DNA of 7,083 nucleotides, from contig JANQKJ010000089.1 in assembly GCA_028281205.1 (NCBI GenBank), positions 1 to 7,083 on the forward strand. Direction: 5' to 3'. Under the pieces are notes generated by a model, which saw only the letters and a list, made by a program, of their open reading frames with translations, ran no database searches and was not told the DNA's origin. The first letter of the stretch is position 1, and every line of letters begins with the position of its first letter. The DNA is from Gammaproteobacteria bacterium. GTDB taxonomy: Bacteria; Pseudomonadota; Gammaproteobacteria; UBA4575. The position numbers and the translations under genes are program-made. Positions 1 through 6,530 of this stretch are shown here, piece by piece.

Positions 1-687
1 GAACGAATTAAGCGTGAGACAGGTTTAACTGCTTCAGCAGGAGTGTCCTATAACAAATTTTTAGCCAAAATTGCTTCCGATAGAAGTAAGCCGAACGGAC
101 TGTTATATATTTCAGCCAAAGAAGGACCAGCATTTGTGAAAAGTTTAGATATTCGGGAATTTTTTGGTGTAGGGCCGGCGACAGAAGAAAAAATGCATGC
201 CTTGGGGATATATACTGGAGCTGATTTAGCCACATGGGAACTGGAAGCCCTGCAGCCTATTTTTGGTAAGTCTGCAAGTTACTATTATCACGCATCTCGA
301 GGTATAGATACTCGAGCGGTGGAAGCAGACCGCTTACGTAAATCAATCGGTACCGAAGATACTTTTGAAGTAGATTTACACTTTCAAGATGACATGCTTA
401 AAGTATTTGCTATCCAAAGCCAGGAGATTGAGGAGCAGCTTAGTAAGTATGGTGGTTCAGGGAAAACCGTGACTATAAAAGTTAAATTCTCTGACTTTTC
501 CCAAGTGACTCGCAGTTACTCGAGCAAGGCCGGTTTTCGCACGGCGGAGTTAATTATGAAGGTGGTTCCAGGCTTGCTAGAAAATGCTACGACAAAGAAT
601 TTACCAGTACGTTTATTAGGCATTTCAATCTCTAACTTAACACTGGATTCAGAGGCAATTGGAGAAGAACAGATACCCTTATTGTGA
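1..687 (+). CDS. dinB: DNA polymerase IV (DinB), C-terminal part, 5' end outside window
   Basis: Y-family error-prone polymerase that bypasses DNA lesions. The frame is open from base 1, and the TGLTASAGVSYNKFLAKIAS region is the classic DinB palm segment, so the GTG at 43 is internal and not a start. About 228 codons remain of a family length near 350; the catalytic carboxylates lie upstream, outside the window. Visible parts in order are the end of the palm, a thumb helix-hairpin-helix (GVGPATEEKM, about 166-195) and the little-finger domain starting near RLRKSIG (about 334-354). The C-terminus EEQIPLL resembles a beta-clamp binding peptide (the E. coli protein ends QLVLGL), which fits the family's need for the sliding clamp. 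No LexA site can be assessed because the promoter is not included. It is probably transcribed separately from the next gene, which lies 159 bases on behind its own strong ribosome binding site. Confidence 0.95.
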   Translation, partial: ERIKRETGLTASAGVSYNKFLAKIASDRSKPNGLLYISAKEGPAFVKSLDIREFFGVGPATEEKMHALGIYTGADLATWELEALQPIFGKSASYYYHASRGIDTRAVEADRLRKSIGTEDTFEVDLHFQDDMLKVFAIQSQEIEEQLSKYGGSGKTVTIKVKFSDFSQVTRSYSSKAGFRTAELIMKVVPGLLENATTKNLPVRLLGISISNLTLDSEAIGEEQIPLL

Positions 688-764
688 GTGCGGCTATATG
701 TCTAACCGAGCTGCATCAGATTTATCCAATTTAAGCCCCTGAAGTTGTTCTAAAAATGGGCTTG

Positions 765-793
765 TAGTATGTTGATACTGTGGATTCATACTA
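765..793. promoter_or_regulatory. ATACT inverted/direct repeat cluster upstream of the molybdoenzyme operon
   Basis: TAGTATG (765-771) and CATACTA (787-793) form a 7-bp perfect inverted repeat with a 15-base spacer. A third copy of the core, ATACT at 775-779, makes a tighter palindrome AGTAT-gttg-ATACT with the left arm. So three ATACT half-sites, one inverted, sit within 29 bases, about 55-80 bases before the start codon. A TTGATA (772-777) and a TAAAAT (792-797) overlap the cluster, but their 14-base spacing is too short for a standard sigma-70 pair. An operator for an unidentified regulator is the inference; no known regulator consensus was recognised. Confidence 0.35.
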
Positions 794-832
794 AAATATA
801 CACACAATAAAAGAGCCAGATTATAGCGGAGT

Positions 833-839
833 GAGGAGG
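833..839 (+). promoter_or_regulatory. Strong Shine-Dalgarno of the molybdoenzyme gene
   Basis: GAGGAGG lies 7 bases before the ATG at 847. This fixes the start of the large subunit and shows that translation begins independently of dinB. Confidence 0.8.
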
Positions 840-846
840 CATCATC

Positions 847-3168
847 ATGGCAGACAGCAAGAAAATAACGGAAGTCAGCGATCGCATTAAAGTCCCAGAG
901 GGCTTTTCAGTGCACCATTCATTTTGTCCACATGATTGCCCGGATTCGTGTTCGATGTTAGTGACTCGTGATGATTCCACTGGCAAGGCTGTACGCGTGC
1001 AAGGTGATCCTACCCATCCAATCACTCGTGGTTACTTGTGTAACAAGGTGAATCATTACCTTGATTTTGTCTATAACGATAATCGTGTGCTGTACCCACA
1101 CAAGCGTGTAGGACCCAAAGGTCCGGGTGCAAAATTTGAGCGCATCAGCTGGGATGAAGCACTAGAAACCATTACAAATAATTTTAAGGAAACCATAGAA
1201 GAGTATGGTTCAGAGGCGGTTCAGCCATATTCGTATTCAGGTACCATGGGAATGGTGGGTTACTGGACTATGGATTCACGCTTTTGGAACAAAATGGAAG
1301 CGGCTCGTTTGGAGCAGTCCATTTGTATTTATGCAGCAATGTGGGCGGGCTTGCACACATATGGTATGGCTCATGCAAATACATCAATACACGAGGCCGC
1401 ACAAGAAGCTGATTACATTATCCTTTGGGGTGCTAACTTGGTTAGTACAGGTGTTCACGCTATTCCATTTATTCGTGAAGCAAAAGAGCGTGGTGCCAAG
1501 CTGGTGGTAATTGATCCTCGTCAGACACGCACGACCATGATGGCGGATTGGCATATTCAACCACGACCAGGAACAGATGCTGCCCTTGCACTTGGCATGA
1601 TGAAAGTCATAGTAGATAAAGGCATGCATGATATTGAGTTCCTTAAAGAACAAACACTAGGGTGGGAAGCATTAATAGAAACAAAACTGCCAGACTATCC
1701 TCTAGACAAAGTTGAAAAGATTACTGGTGTGCCAGCTGCGGACATTGAAAAATTGGCAGTAGAGTATGCATCAGCAAATATTGCTGTAATCCGTGCTAAC
1801 TATGGCTTGAACAGACACCAGAATGCAGGCCAGATGTGCCGTGCAGTTTTAATATTGCCATGTATAACTGGCTCCTGGAGACATCGTTGCGGTGGCGCAA
1901 GCTTTGGTAACTTGGAAGAAATGTGGTTACGCCACGATTTGGCTAAATTACATCGCCCTGACTTGGGAGATCGCGCATCGAAGCGTATGGTCAGTATGGT
2001 GCAAATTGGCCGTGCTTTAGATGAAGACATTGGTTATGACGGTGAAAAACTTGATCCACCTATTAAATCAATTTTTGTATACAACTCTGATCCAGCCAAC
2101 TGCGCACCCAATACTAATGGCGTAAGACGTGGGTTAATGCGCGACGATTTATTCGTCGCTGTGCATGAAACATTTTGGACTGATACTTGTGAGTATGCCG
2201 ATATTGTGTTGCCAGCAGATACGCAGCTTGAGCGACAAGACTTAGTTGCAACTTATGGTAACTGGTATTTTGCTATGAATGAGCCAATCATTGAGCCTTT
2301 GGGTGAAAGTGTGCGTAACTCTGAGCTGTTCCGTATGCTAGCTAAAAAAATGGGTTACGTTGAAGAAGGCGATAATGCCTTTACTCAGACAGATGAAGAA
2401 ATCATTCGTGACATCTTAGTACAAGATGAAGTCAATCCATTAATGGAAGGCATCACTTTTGACTATATTAAGAAGAATGGTTGGGCGCGAGCCAATACTG
2501 AATCTGACCGTCGCAACTTTATGAAGAATGGCTGGCCGACACCAAGTGGGAAAATTGAAATCTACAGTGAAGCACTCAAAGATGAGGGTGTAGATCCACT
2601 TCCATCTTATGTGCCTGAAATTGAAGGCCAAGAAGATCCCAAGCGCGAGAAGTATCCGCTACAAGTATTGTCTAGCGCATCTCATTATTTCATTGGTGAC
2701 TCATTCCAGTCTGTTCCTCGTTTACAGGCCATGATGTCGCGTCCGACTGTGGAACTTAGCCCTGAGGAAGCCAACAAACGTGGTTTGCAAGATGGTGATC
2801 TATGTCGTTTATATAACGATCGTGGTGAAACCTACGCTTATGCAGTAATCATTGAAGGCATGTTGTCAGGTATGTGTTCTACACAAAAACAATTTAAGGG
2901 TAGTAATACACCAGGCGGTGTAAACATTAACGCTTTGAATACTGAAATGTTGACTGACTTTGGCAAGAGTCCAACATTCTATTCAGTACTCGTCGAAGTT
3001 GAAAAAGCAGATGAGAAAATGCGTAAACAAGCTTTACTTCAAGAGTGGGGAGGTAAAGAAGGGTATATTGAAAAATGGCGGGAAGATCCACGTAATCAAG
3101 GTGTAGAAGCCTCTGATGATGAAATCTTAAAACAAGCCGAAAAACTACACCCAGGAGTCTTTAACTAA
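847..3168 (+). CDS. Molybdopterin (bis-MGD) oxidoreductase, DMSO-reductase/formate-dehydrogenase superfamily, substrate unknown
   Basis: Large catalytic subunit of 773 residues. The N-terminal Fe4S4 domain has C27-x3-C31-x3-C35-x29-C65, followed by K67 at the position of the electron-transfer Lys of formate dehydrogenases. The CPHDCPDSC form is that of the poorly characterised MopB_3-like group. The molybdopterin domain follows, with ISWDEAL, WGAN (194-197), VIDPRQT (221-227) and RPGTDAAL (240-247). Cys160 in SICIYAAMWAG lies where SeCys/Cys binds the metal in formate dehydrogenase; the next residue is Ile161 rather than the catalytic His. R332 (MCRAV) may match the conserved active-site Arg. 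The C-terminal dinucleotide-binding domain begins near 604, and a charged tail (719-773) extends past it. There is no twin-arginine or Sec signal, so it should be cytoplasmic. It overlaps the reductase gene by one base, suggesting an NAD(P)H-linked complex. Formate dehydrogenase or acetylene-hydratase function is not supported; the reaction is unassigned. Confidence 0.92.
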   Translation: MADSKKITEVSDRIKVPEGFSVHHSFCPHDCPDSCSMLVTRDDSTGKAVRVQGDPTHPITRGYLCNKVNHYLDFVYNDNRVLYPHKRVGPKGPGAKFERISWDEALETITNNFKETIEEYGSEAVQPYSYSGTMGMVGYWTMDSRFWNKMEAARLEQSICIYAAMWAGLHTYGMAHANTSIHEAAQEADYIILWGANLVSTGVHAIPFIREAKERGAKLVVIDPRQTRTTMMADWHIQPRPGTDAALALGMMKVIVDKGMHDIEFLKEQTLGWEALIETKLPDYPLDKVEKITGVPAADIEKLAVEYASANIAVIRANYGLNRHQNAGQMCRAVLILPCITGSWRHRCGGASFGNLEEMWLRHDLAKLHRPDLGDRASKRMVSMVQIGRALDEDIGYDGEKLDPPIKSIFVYNSDPANCAPNTNGVRRGLMRDDLFVAVHETFWTDTCEYADIVLPADTQLERQDLVATYGNWYFAMNEPIIEPLGESVRNSELFRMLAKKMGYVEEGDNAFTQTDEEIIRDILVQDEVNPLMEGITFDYIKKNGWARANTESDRRNFMKNGWPTPSGKIEIYSEALKDEGVDPLPSYVPEIEGQEDPKREKYPLQVLSSASHYFIGDSFQSVPRLQAMMSRPTVELSPEEANKRGLQDGDLCRLYNDRGETYAYAVIIEGMLSGMCSTQKQFKGSNTPGGVNINALNTEMLTDFGKSPTFYSVLVEVEKADEKMRKQALLQEWGGKEGYIEKWREDPRNQGVEASDDEILKQAEKLHPGVFN
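3153..3157 (+). promoter_or_regulatory. Shine-Dalgarno inside the end of the molybdoenzyme gene
   Basis: AGGAG lies 10 bases before the ATG at 3168. The stop TAA (3166-3168) and the ATG share one A (TAATG), a typical translational-coupling junction that favours balanced synthesis of the two subunits. Confidence 0.65.
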
Positions 3169-4283
3169 TGGCAAAGCTAGATACATTTAACGATCCATTT
3201 GATTTTCATATTCGAACTTTGCCGGAGCCAAATCCGGATATTCAGACATTGCGTGTTCATACTAATGAAGGTGAGATCATAAAATTTGAAAATCTTACTT
3301 ATGACACTTACAGAGTCGTTGTTAAATGTCCGGAAGGTTCATACAAATTAAGTGCACGTGCTGGTCAATACGGAACTATTAAAGTTGATGGTATTCAAAA
3401 GCCTCGTTCGTACTCCTTTGCACAGGCTCCAGAAGTAGAGAATCCTAATGAGTACACTTTCTTTATCCGCTTAGTGGAAGGTGGTGAACTCTCAGGTTGG
3501 CTAGCTGAAAAAGACCGTACCGGCGAAAAAGTTGAACTGTCAGGGCCGATGGGTAAATTCGGTATTGATGATTCAAATAAAACTATTGTTGGTATTGCCG
3601 GTGGTTCTGGTATGAGCGCAATTAATGCAATAGCGCAACAAGTTAAAGTGCAAGATATTCCACGTGACTTCTATTTTTTCTATGGCGCACGCACACAAAA
3701 AGATCTTTACTTGGTAGATGAATTAAAAGCCTTTGAAAAAGATTGGCCCGCCTGTAAGACTTTCAAGTTTATTCCGGTGTTGTCCGAAGAGCCTGAAGAT
3801 AGTGATTGGGATGGCCCGCGTGGTTTCGTTACCCAATATTTCCAAGAGCATTATTTGAATAAAGTACTGGATGCAGACAGTATTAAAGCATTTTTCTGTG
3901 GGCCGCCTCCGATGATTGACCACGGGGTAAAAGTATTAGAAGAAGCTGGACTTTCTTCGGCAGATATTTATTACGATAAATTTGAGGATGCACGTTCACC
4001 GGCACCTGTTATAGATAATGCTAAATGCGTGTTGTGTGATGAGTGTTTAATGGTTAAGCCAATTAAGAACTGCATTGTCGAAGCAACCAACTTTAAAGTA
4101 AGTAATGGTGACGTGACAGAGTTCGAACGTGTACGCCCCGGGCACACTTCAGGCTTATACTACAATTCTTTATTTATTGATGAGAATGAATGTATCCGTT
4201 GCTATGCTTGTGTTGATGCATGCCCACATGATGCTATTTCACCTGTATATGAACAGGTGCCAAAGATCTTAAGGCAGATTTAA
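3168..4283 (+). CDS. FAD/NAD(P)H oxidoreductase (FNR-type) fused to a C-terminal two-[4Fe-4S] ferredoxin domain
   Basis: Electron-transfer subunit of 371 residues. After a short N-terminal segment comes an FNR-type FAD barrel with RSYS (80-83, flavin binding) and the GGELSGWL and LSGPMGKFGI motifs seen in ring-hydroxylase and phenol-hydroxylase reductases. An NAD(P) domain follows, with GIAGGSGMS (142-150) and CGPPPM (244-249). The C-terminus holds two iron-sulfur motifs: C287-x2-C290-x2-C293-x8-C302, and the canonical C342-x2-C345-x2-C348-x3-C352-Pro. Known relatives usually carry a plant-type [2Fe-2S] domain; that is absent here. There is no signal peptide or membrane segment, so it is cytoplasmic. 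Translational coupling to the molybdoenzyme gene suggests that it shuttles electrons between NAD(P)H and the [4Fe-4S]/Mo centre. The direction, and NADH versus NADPH, cannot be read from the sequence. An unrelated ferredoxin-reductase role is possible but less likely given the one-base overlap. Confidence 0.9.
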   Translation: MAKLDTFNDPFDFHIRTLPEPNPDIQTLRVHTNEGEIIKFENLTYDTYRVVVKCPEGSYKLSARAGQYGTIKVDGIQKPRSYSFAQAPEVENPNEYTFFIRLVEGGELSGWLAEKDRTGEKVELSGPMGKFGIDDSNKTIVGIAGGSGMSAINAIAQQVKVQDIPRDFYFFYGARTQKDLYLVDELKAFEKDWPACKTFKFIPVLSEEPEDSDWDGPRGFVTQYFQEHYLNKVLDADSIKAFFCGPPPMIDHGVKVLEEAGLSSADIYYDKFEDARSPAPVIDNAKCVLCDECLMVKPIKNCIVEATNFKVSNGDVTEFERVRPGHTSGLYYNSLFIDENECIRCYACVDACPHDAISPVYEQVPKILRQI

Positions 4284-4316
4284 CCTTGCTTAGTCTGAGT
4301 TAGTTGAATTAAACCC

Positions 4317-4354
4317 AAAAAAAGCTGCTTCAGGTAACTGAAGCAGCTTTTTTT
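4317..4354 (+). terminator. Rho-independent terminator of the molybdoenzyme operon
   Basis: A perfect 17-bp inverted repeat: an A7 tract then GCTGCTTCAG, a GTAA loop, then CTGAAGCAGC and a T7 tract. It starts 34 bases after the reductase stop codon. The A tract on the left means it could also work on the opposite strand. It separates the redox operon from the envelope genes downstream. Confidence 0.93.
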
Positions 4355-4410
4355 GAATCAAAAGATATGATTTTTGTCTATCGTTATGTCTAGCGTCTCG
4401 GGAGAGCTGC

Positions 4411-5325
4411 ATGAAAAATAAATTTATTACAATTTTACTGTTAATAATTTCATTTGTGCTTTTGGCTAGTGTTACAGCTAAAGAAAGCCAACAAGAATTT
4501 AATGAGGGATTATTTTGGAAAATTGAAAAAGATGGGCAATATGTTGGGCATATTTTCGGCACTTTGCACATGAACGACGCACGTATTGGCAAGTTGCATG
4601 ACAAGGTCAACAAAGTGCTGGATGATTCAAAAAGTTTTGCTATGGAAGCATTCCCCAGTGATCATTATTGGAATCCATATAAGGGTGGACAACTGATCAA
4701 GCACGATATGGTATTGCCTAGGGGCGAGTCGCTAGAAGATTACGTTGACGCAGAAACCTTTAAAAGAATACAAGAGGTGTTGGTTGACACCTTGGGGATG
4801 GAGCCTGAATTAGTCAAGACATTGAGACCATGGGCGGCAATGCGCAGTTTCGCTGTGCGCGCAGAGAGCAATGATGTGATTTTAGACTATGCGTTACTTG
4901 AGCGTGCTGCTGACCAAAGGAAAGAGTTGTTCCAAGTTGAGTCAATAGAAGAATTTATTGTTACTTTGCAGGAAATGCCTATTGATGCACAAGTAGCATT
5001 ACTTGAATTTACTGTTGCAAGTTATGATGATATGAGGAATATCATTGAGGACATGCTTGATGCATATCTGAAACAAGATCTCAAAAGTATGTATGAAATT
5101 AGTACAAGCTTCATTCCAAGAAAGCAAGAAAATGAGAAGTGGCGACAAATTTATCTCAGGCACGTTATAGAGATTAGAAACATTGTGATGGAACACTATA
5201 TGCGTAAGCCAATGCGCTTGGGCGATACTTTCATTGCCGTTGGTGCAGTCCATTTGTATGGCGATAAGGGTGTACTTGCTTTAATGGAAAAAGATGGTTA
5301 TACCGTTTCACGAGTTGACCTTTAA
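4411..5325 (+). CDS. TraB/GumN-family exported protein (Tiki-like putative metalloprotease fold)
   Basis: Protein of 304 residues. A Sec signal peptide (Lys-rich start, hydrophobic 5-20, V-T-A before a likely cut after A23) sends it across the inner membrane; with no lipobox Cys, a soluble periplasmic location is most likely. The family signatures are present: GTLH (50-53) near the N-terminus, a conserved Glu in AMEAF (E79), and C-terminal GAVHLYGDKG (278-287) followed by GYTVSRV. The paired GxxH motifs match those proposed to bind metal in eukaryotic Tiki proteases, which belong to this superfamily. Bacterial members are mostly uncharacterised, so protease activity is inference. The start is supported by GGGAGAG at 4400-4406, 4 bases before the ATG. 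It begins 56 bases after the terminator and runs into the YgiM-like gene 11 bases later, so the two are probably co-transcribed. Confidence 0.9.
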   Translation: MKNKFITILLLIISFVLLASVTAKESQQEFNEGLFWKIEKDGQYVGHIFGTLHMNDARIGKLHDKVNKVLDDSKSFAMEAFPSDHYWNPYKGGQLIKHDMVLPRGESLEDYVDAETFKRIQEVLVDTLGMEPELVKTLRPWAAMRSFAVRAESNDVILDYALLERAADQRKELFQVESIEEFIVTLQEMPIDAQVALLEFTVASYDDMRNIIEDMLDAYLKQDLKSMYEISTSFIPRKQENEKWRQIYLRHVIEIRNIVMEHYMRKPMRLGDTFIAVGAVHLYGDKGVLALMEKDGYTVSRVDL

Positions 5326-5336
5326 CAACAAACAAA

Positions 5337-5945
5337 ATGAAGCCAGTTAAAATTTTACTTGTTGGTGGCGTGTTAATCGCCAGCCAAACCAGCCTAGCAG
5401 CTACTAAATATGTCACCGATGAATTTGAGATCATGTTACGTACCGGTCAAAGTACCAAGCATGAAATTCGCCGACAAATAAAAAGTGGTACTCCTCTGCA
5501 GGTATTACAAGAAAGTGAGGGTTACACACAAGTACGCATGCCTAATGGAGTTGAAGGCTGGGTACTGTCACGTTATTTGATAAACCAACCTTCAGGGCGT
5601 GACCGCTTAGCGGCACTTGAAAAGCGCCATGAAAAACTCAAAACAAGATTTGATCAAGCCGTGGCTGAAGAAAAAGCCACTATGCAAAAAGAGATTGAGC
5701 GCTTGAAAGATATTGCTAAAAGGCCGCTGGAGCTACAACGTGAAAATGCAGAGCTTAAGGCCCAGCTAGCTGAAGAAAAAGACCGTTATGACAAGCTGGC
5801 AACAGAAAGTGAGGTACTTAAGTCACCGTTAAAAGACCGCGAATGGTTCACGCGTGGGGCTTTAGTTGTTGTGGCGAGTATGATCTTTGGCATTGTGTTG
5901 ACGAGGATTCCGTGGCAGCGTAAGAAGAAGTGGAACCAGTTATAA
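5337..5945 (+). CDS. ygiM: YgiM-like SH3 domain and membrane-anchor protein (TIGR04211 type)
   Basis: Protein of 202 residues with the full architecture of the SH3-and-anchor family: a signal peptide (cut near S-L-A21), a bacterial SH3 domain at about 24-85 (YVTDEFEIMLRTG near the start, GWVLSRYL near its end), a long charged coiled coil at about 88-163, a transmembrane helix at about 173-192 and a basic tail with RKKK. This order places the SH3 domain in the periplasm, held by the C-terminal helix with the tail in the cytoplasm. Length and the terminal pattern (Trp-Phe, Gly-rich helix, Pro, basic end) resemble E. coli YgiM. Bacterial SH3 domains often bind cell-wall peptides; the partner here is unknown. 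The leader before the ATG (AACAACAAACAAA) has no Shine-Dalgarno, so translation may depend on coupling to the TraB-like gene, whose stop lies 11 bases upstream. The signal peptide supports this start. Confidence 0.88.
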   Translation: MKPVKILLVGGVLIASQTSLAATKYVTDEFEIMLRTGQSTKHEIRRQIKSGTPLQVLQESEGYTQVRMPNGVEGWVLSRYLINQPSGRDRLAALEKRHEKLKTRFDQAVAEEKATMQKEIERLKDIAKRPLELQRENAELKAQLAEEKDRYDKLATESEVLKSPLKDREWFTRGALVVVASMIFGIVLTRIPWQRKKKWNQL

Positions 5946-6002
5946 AGCTAGCTGTATTGCTGTTACTGCGTTAAAAAATTCCCCCTTGTATTAGAGCTGA
6001 CT

Positions 6003-6025
6003 AACTAACGTTTTCTAAGTTAGTT
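6003..6025. repeat. Inverted repeat AACTAAC/GTTAGTT in the convergent intergenic region
   Basis: A 7-bp perfect stem (6003-6009 with 6019-6025) around a 9-base loop, downstream of the YgiM-like gene. There is no T tract right after it on either strand, so it is not a textbook terminator. It may still act as a 3'-end stabilising hairpin for one of the convergent transcripts. Confidence 0.45.
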
Positions 6026-6046
6026 GTTATGAAGTTAGGTTGTTAT
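6017..6046. repeat. Imperfect tandem direct repeat, AAGTTAG(G)TTGTTAT
   Basis: Two copies, 6017-6030 (14 bases) and 6032-6046 (15 bases, one extra G), start 15 bases apart. They overlap the right arm of the first hairpin and the left arm of the second. The function is unknown. Confidence 0.6.
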
Positions 6047-6056
6047 TGCCAACCTA
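6036..6056. repeat. Inverted repeat TAGGTTG/CAACCTA between convergent genes
   Basis: A 7-bp perfect stem with a 7-base loop, located 44 bases beyond the stop of the cupin gene (on its 3' side) and 91 bases after the YgiM-like stop. It could form a hairpin in either transcript. No following T tract makes it a clear intrinsic terminator. Confidence 0.5.
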
Positions 6057-6099
6057 GCAATCTATGTTGTTAGAAGAATATTATGGCTACAAAAACTCT

Positions 6100-6447
6100 T
6101 TAGCAATTAGAAATCACAAAAAATTTCTTGAATGAACTCTGGATCGTCCAGGTTGATTTAATGCCTTTGTTAAAAGAGATAATATCACCAGCTTCCACGC
6201 TCACACTGGTGCCATCTTCTAGCTCTATCAATAACGAACCTTCAATGATGTGGAAAATTTCGTCACCCGGGAATTCGTAATCAAAAGTCATAGGCTCGCA
6301 GCGCCATAAACCGGAATAGGTAGGTGCTCCACTGGAATTTTCAGTTGTTAGCCAATGCACTTCGCCAGCTTGTTTATCGCCTACCATAAAAGCTTCGTAG
6401 TTATCGGTGGATAATGCTGACTTTATGTATGCAGTGTCTTTGCTCAT
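6100..6447 (-). CDS. Small single-domain cupin, Cupin_3/DUF861 type
   Basis: Protein of 115 residues that is almost entirely one cupin barrel. The region SGLWRCEPMTFDY (45-57), then GDEIFHIIEG (61-70), VEAGDIISF (84-92), a Trp at 100 and FKKFFVI matches the pattern of the DUF861 family, which includes ureidoglycine aminohydrolase-like and EutQ-like proteins. The classical HxH metal motif is absent; only H66 and nearby E63 and E69 are obvious candidate ligands, and the second-motif His is replaced by Trp, as is common in this family. No signal peptide is seen, so it is cytoplasmic. Most stand-alone members have no known reaction, and none is proposed here. The start is supported by GAGAG (complement of 6457-6461), 9 bases before the ATG, and by an extended -10 promoter just upstream. 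It converges with the YgiM-like gene. Confidence 0.87.
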   Translation of the reverse strand: MSKDTAYIKSALSTDNYEAFMVGDKQAGEVHWLTTENSSGAPTYSGLWRCEPMTFDYEFPGDEIFHIIEGSLLIELEDGTSVSVEAGDIISFNKGIKSTWTIQSSFKKFFVISNC

Positions 6448-6475
6448 GAGTTTTTACTCTCAATGTTAAAGTTAA

Positions 6476-6484
6476 AGTATATCA
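6476..6484 (-). promoter_or_regulatory. Extended -10 promoter of the cupin gene
   Basis: On the minus strand the sequence reads TGATATACT, an extended -10 (TG-n-TATACT, 5 of 6 to TATAAT). It predicts a start of transcription near 6469 and a leader of about 22 bases containing the ribosome binding site. No good -35 is visible, as expected for this promoter class. Its presence suggests the cupin can be transcribed independently of the gene before it. Confidence 0.5.
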
Positions 6485-6530
6485 CTACAACACATTAACA
6501 TAGAGTTATGAATAATGCGTTTTACAGTCT

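Noticed and set aside
43..45. GTG as the start of a short dinB-like gene
   Set aside because: The frame is open to base 1, and the 14 upstream codons match the conserved DinB sequence, so the gene continues beyond the left edge.
733..763. AAGCCC/GGGCTT inverted repeat after dinB as a terminator
   Set aside because: The stem is only 6 bp with a 19-base loop and no T tract follows, so intrinsic termination is not convincing.
847..3168. Acetylene hydratase or formate dehydrogenase as a specific name
   Set aside because: Catalytic residues of both (the Asp next to a cluster Cys, and the His after the metal ligand) are not seen, and a flavin/NAD(P)H reductase partner does not fit a hydratase.
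4353..4390. Sigma-70 promoter for the TraB-like gene (TTGAAT, TATGAT, TATGTC)
   Set aside because: Individual boxes resemble consensus, but no pair has acceptable spacing; a promoter is expected here but cannot be placed.
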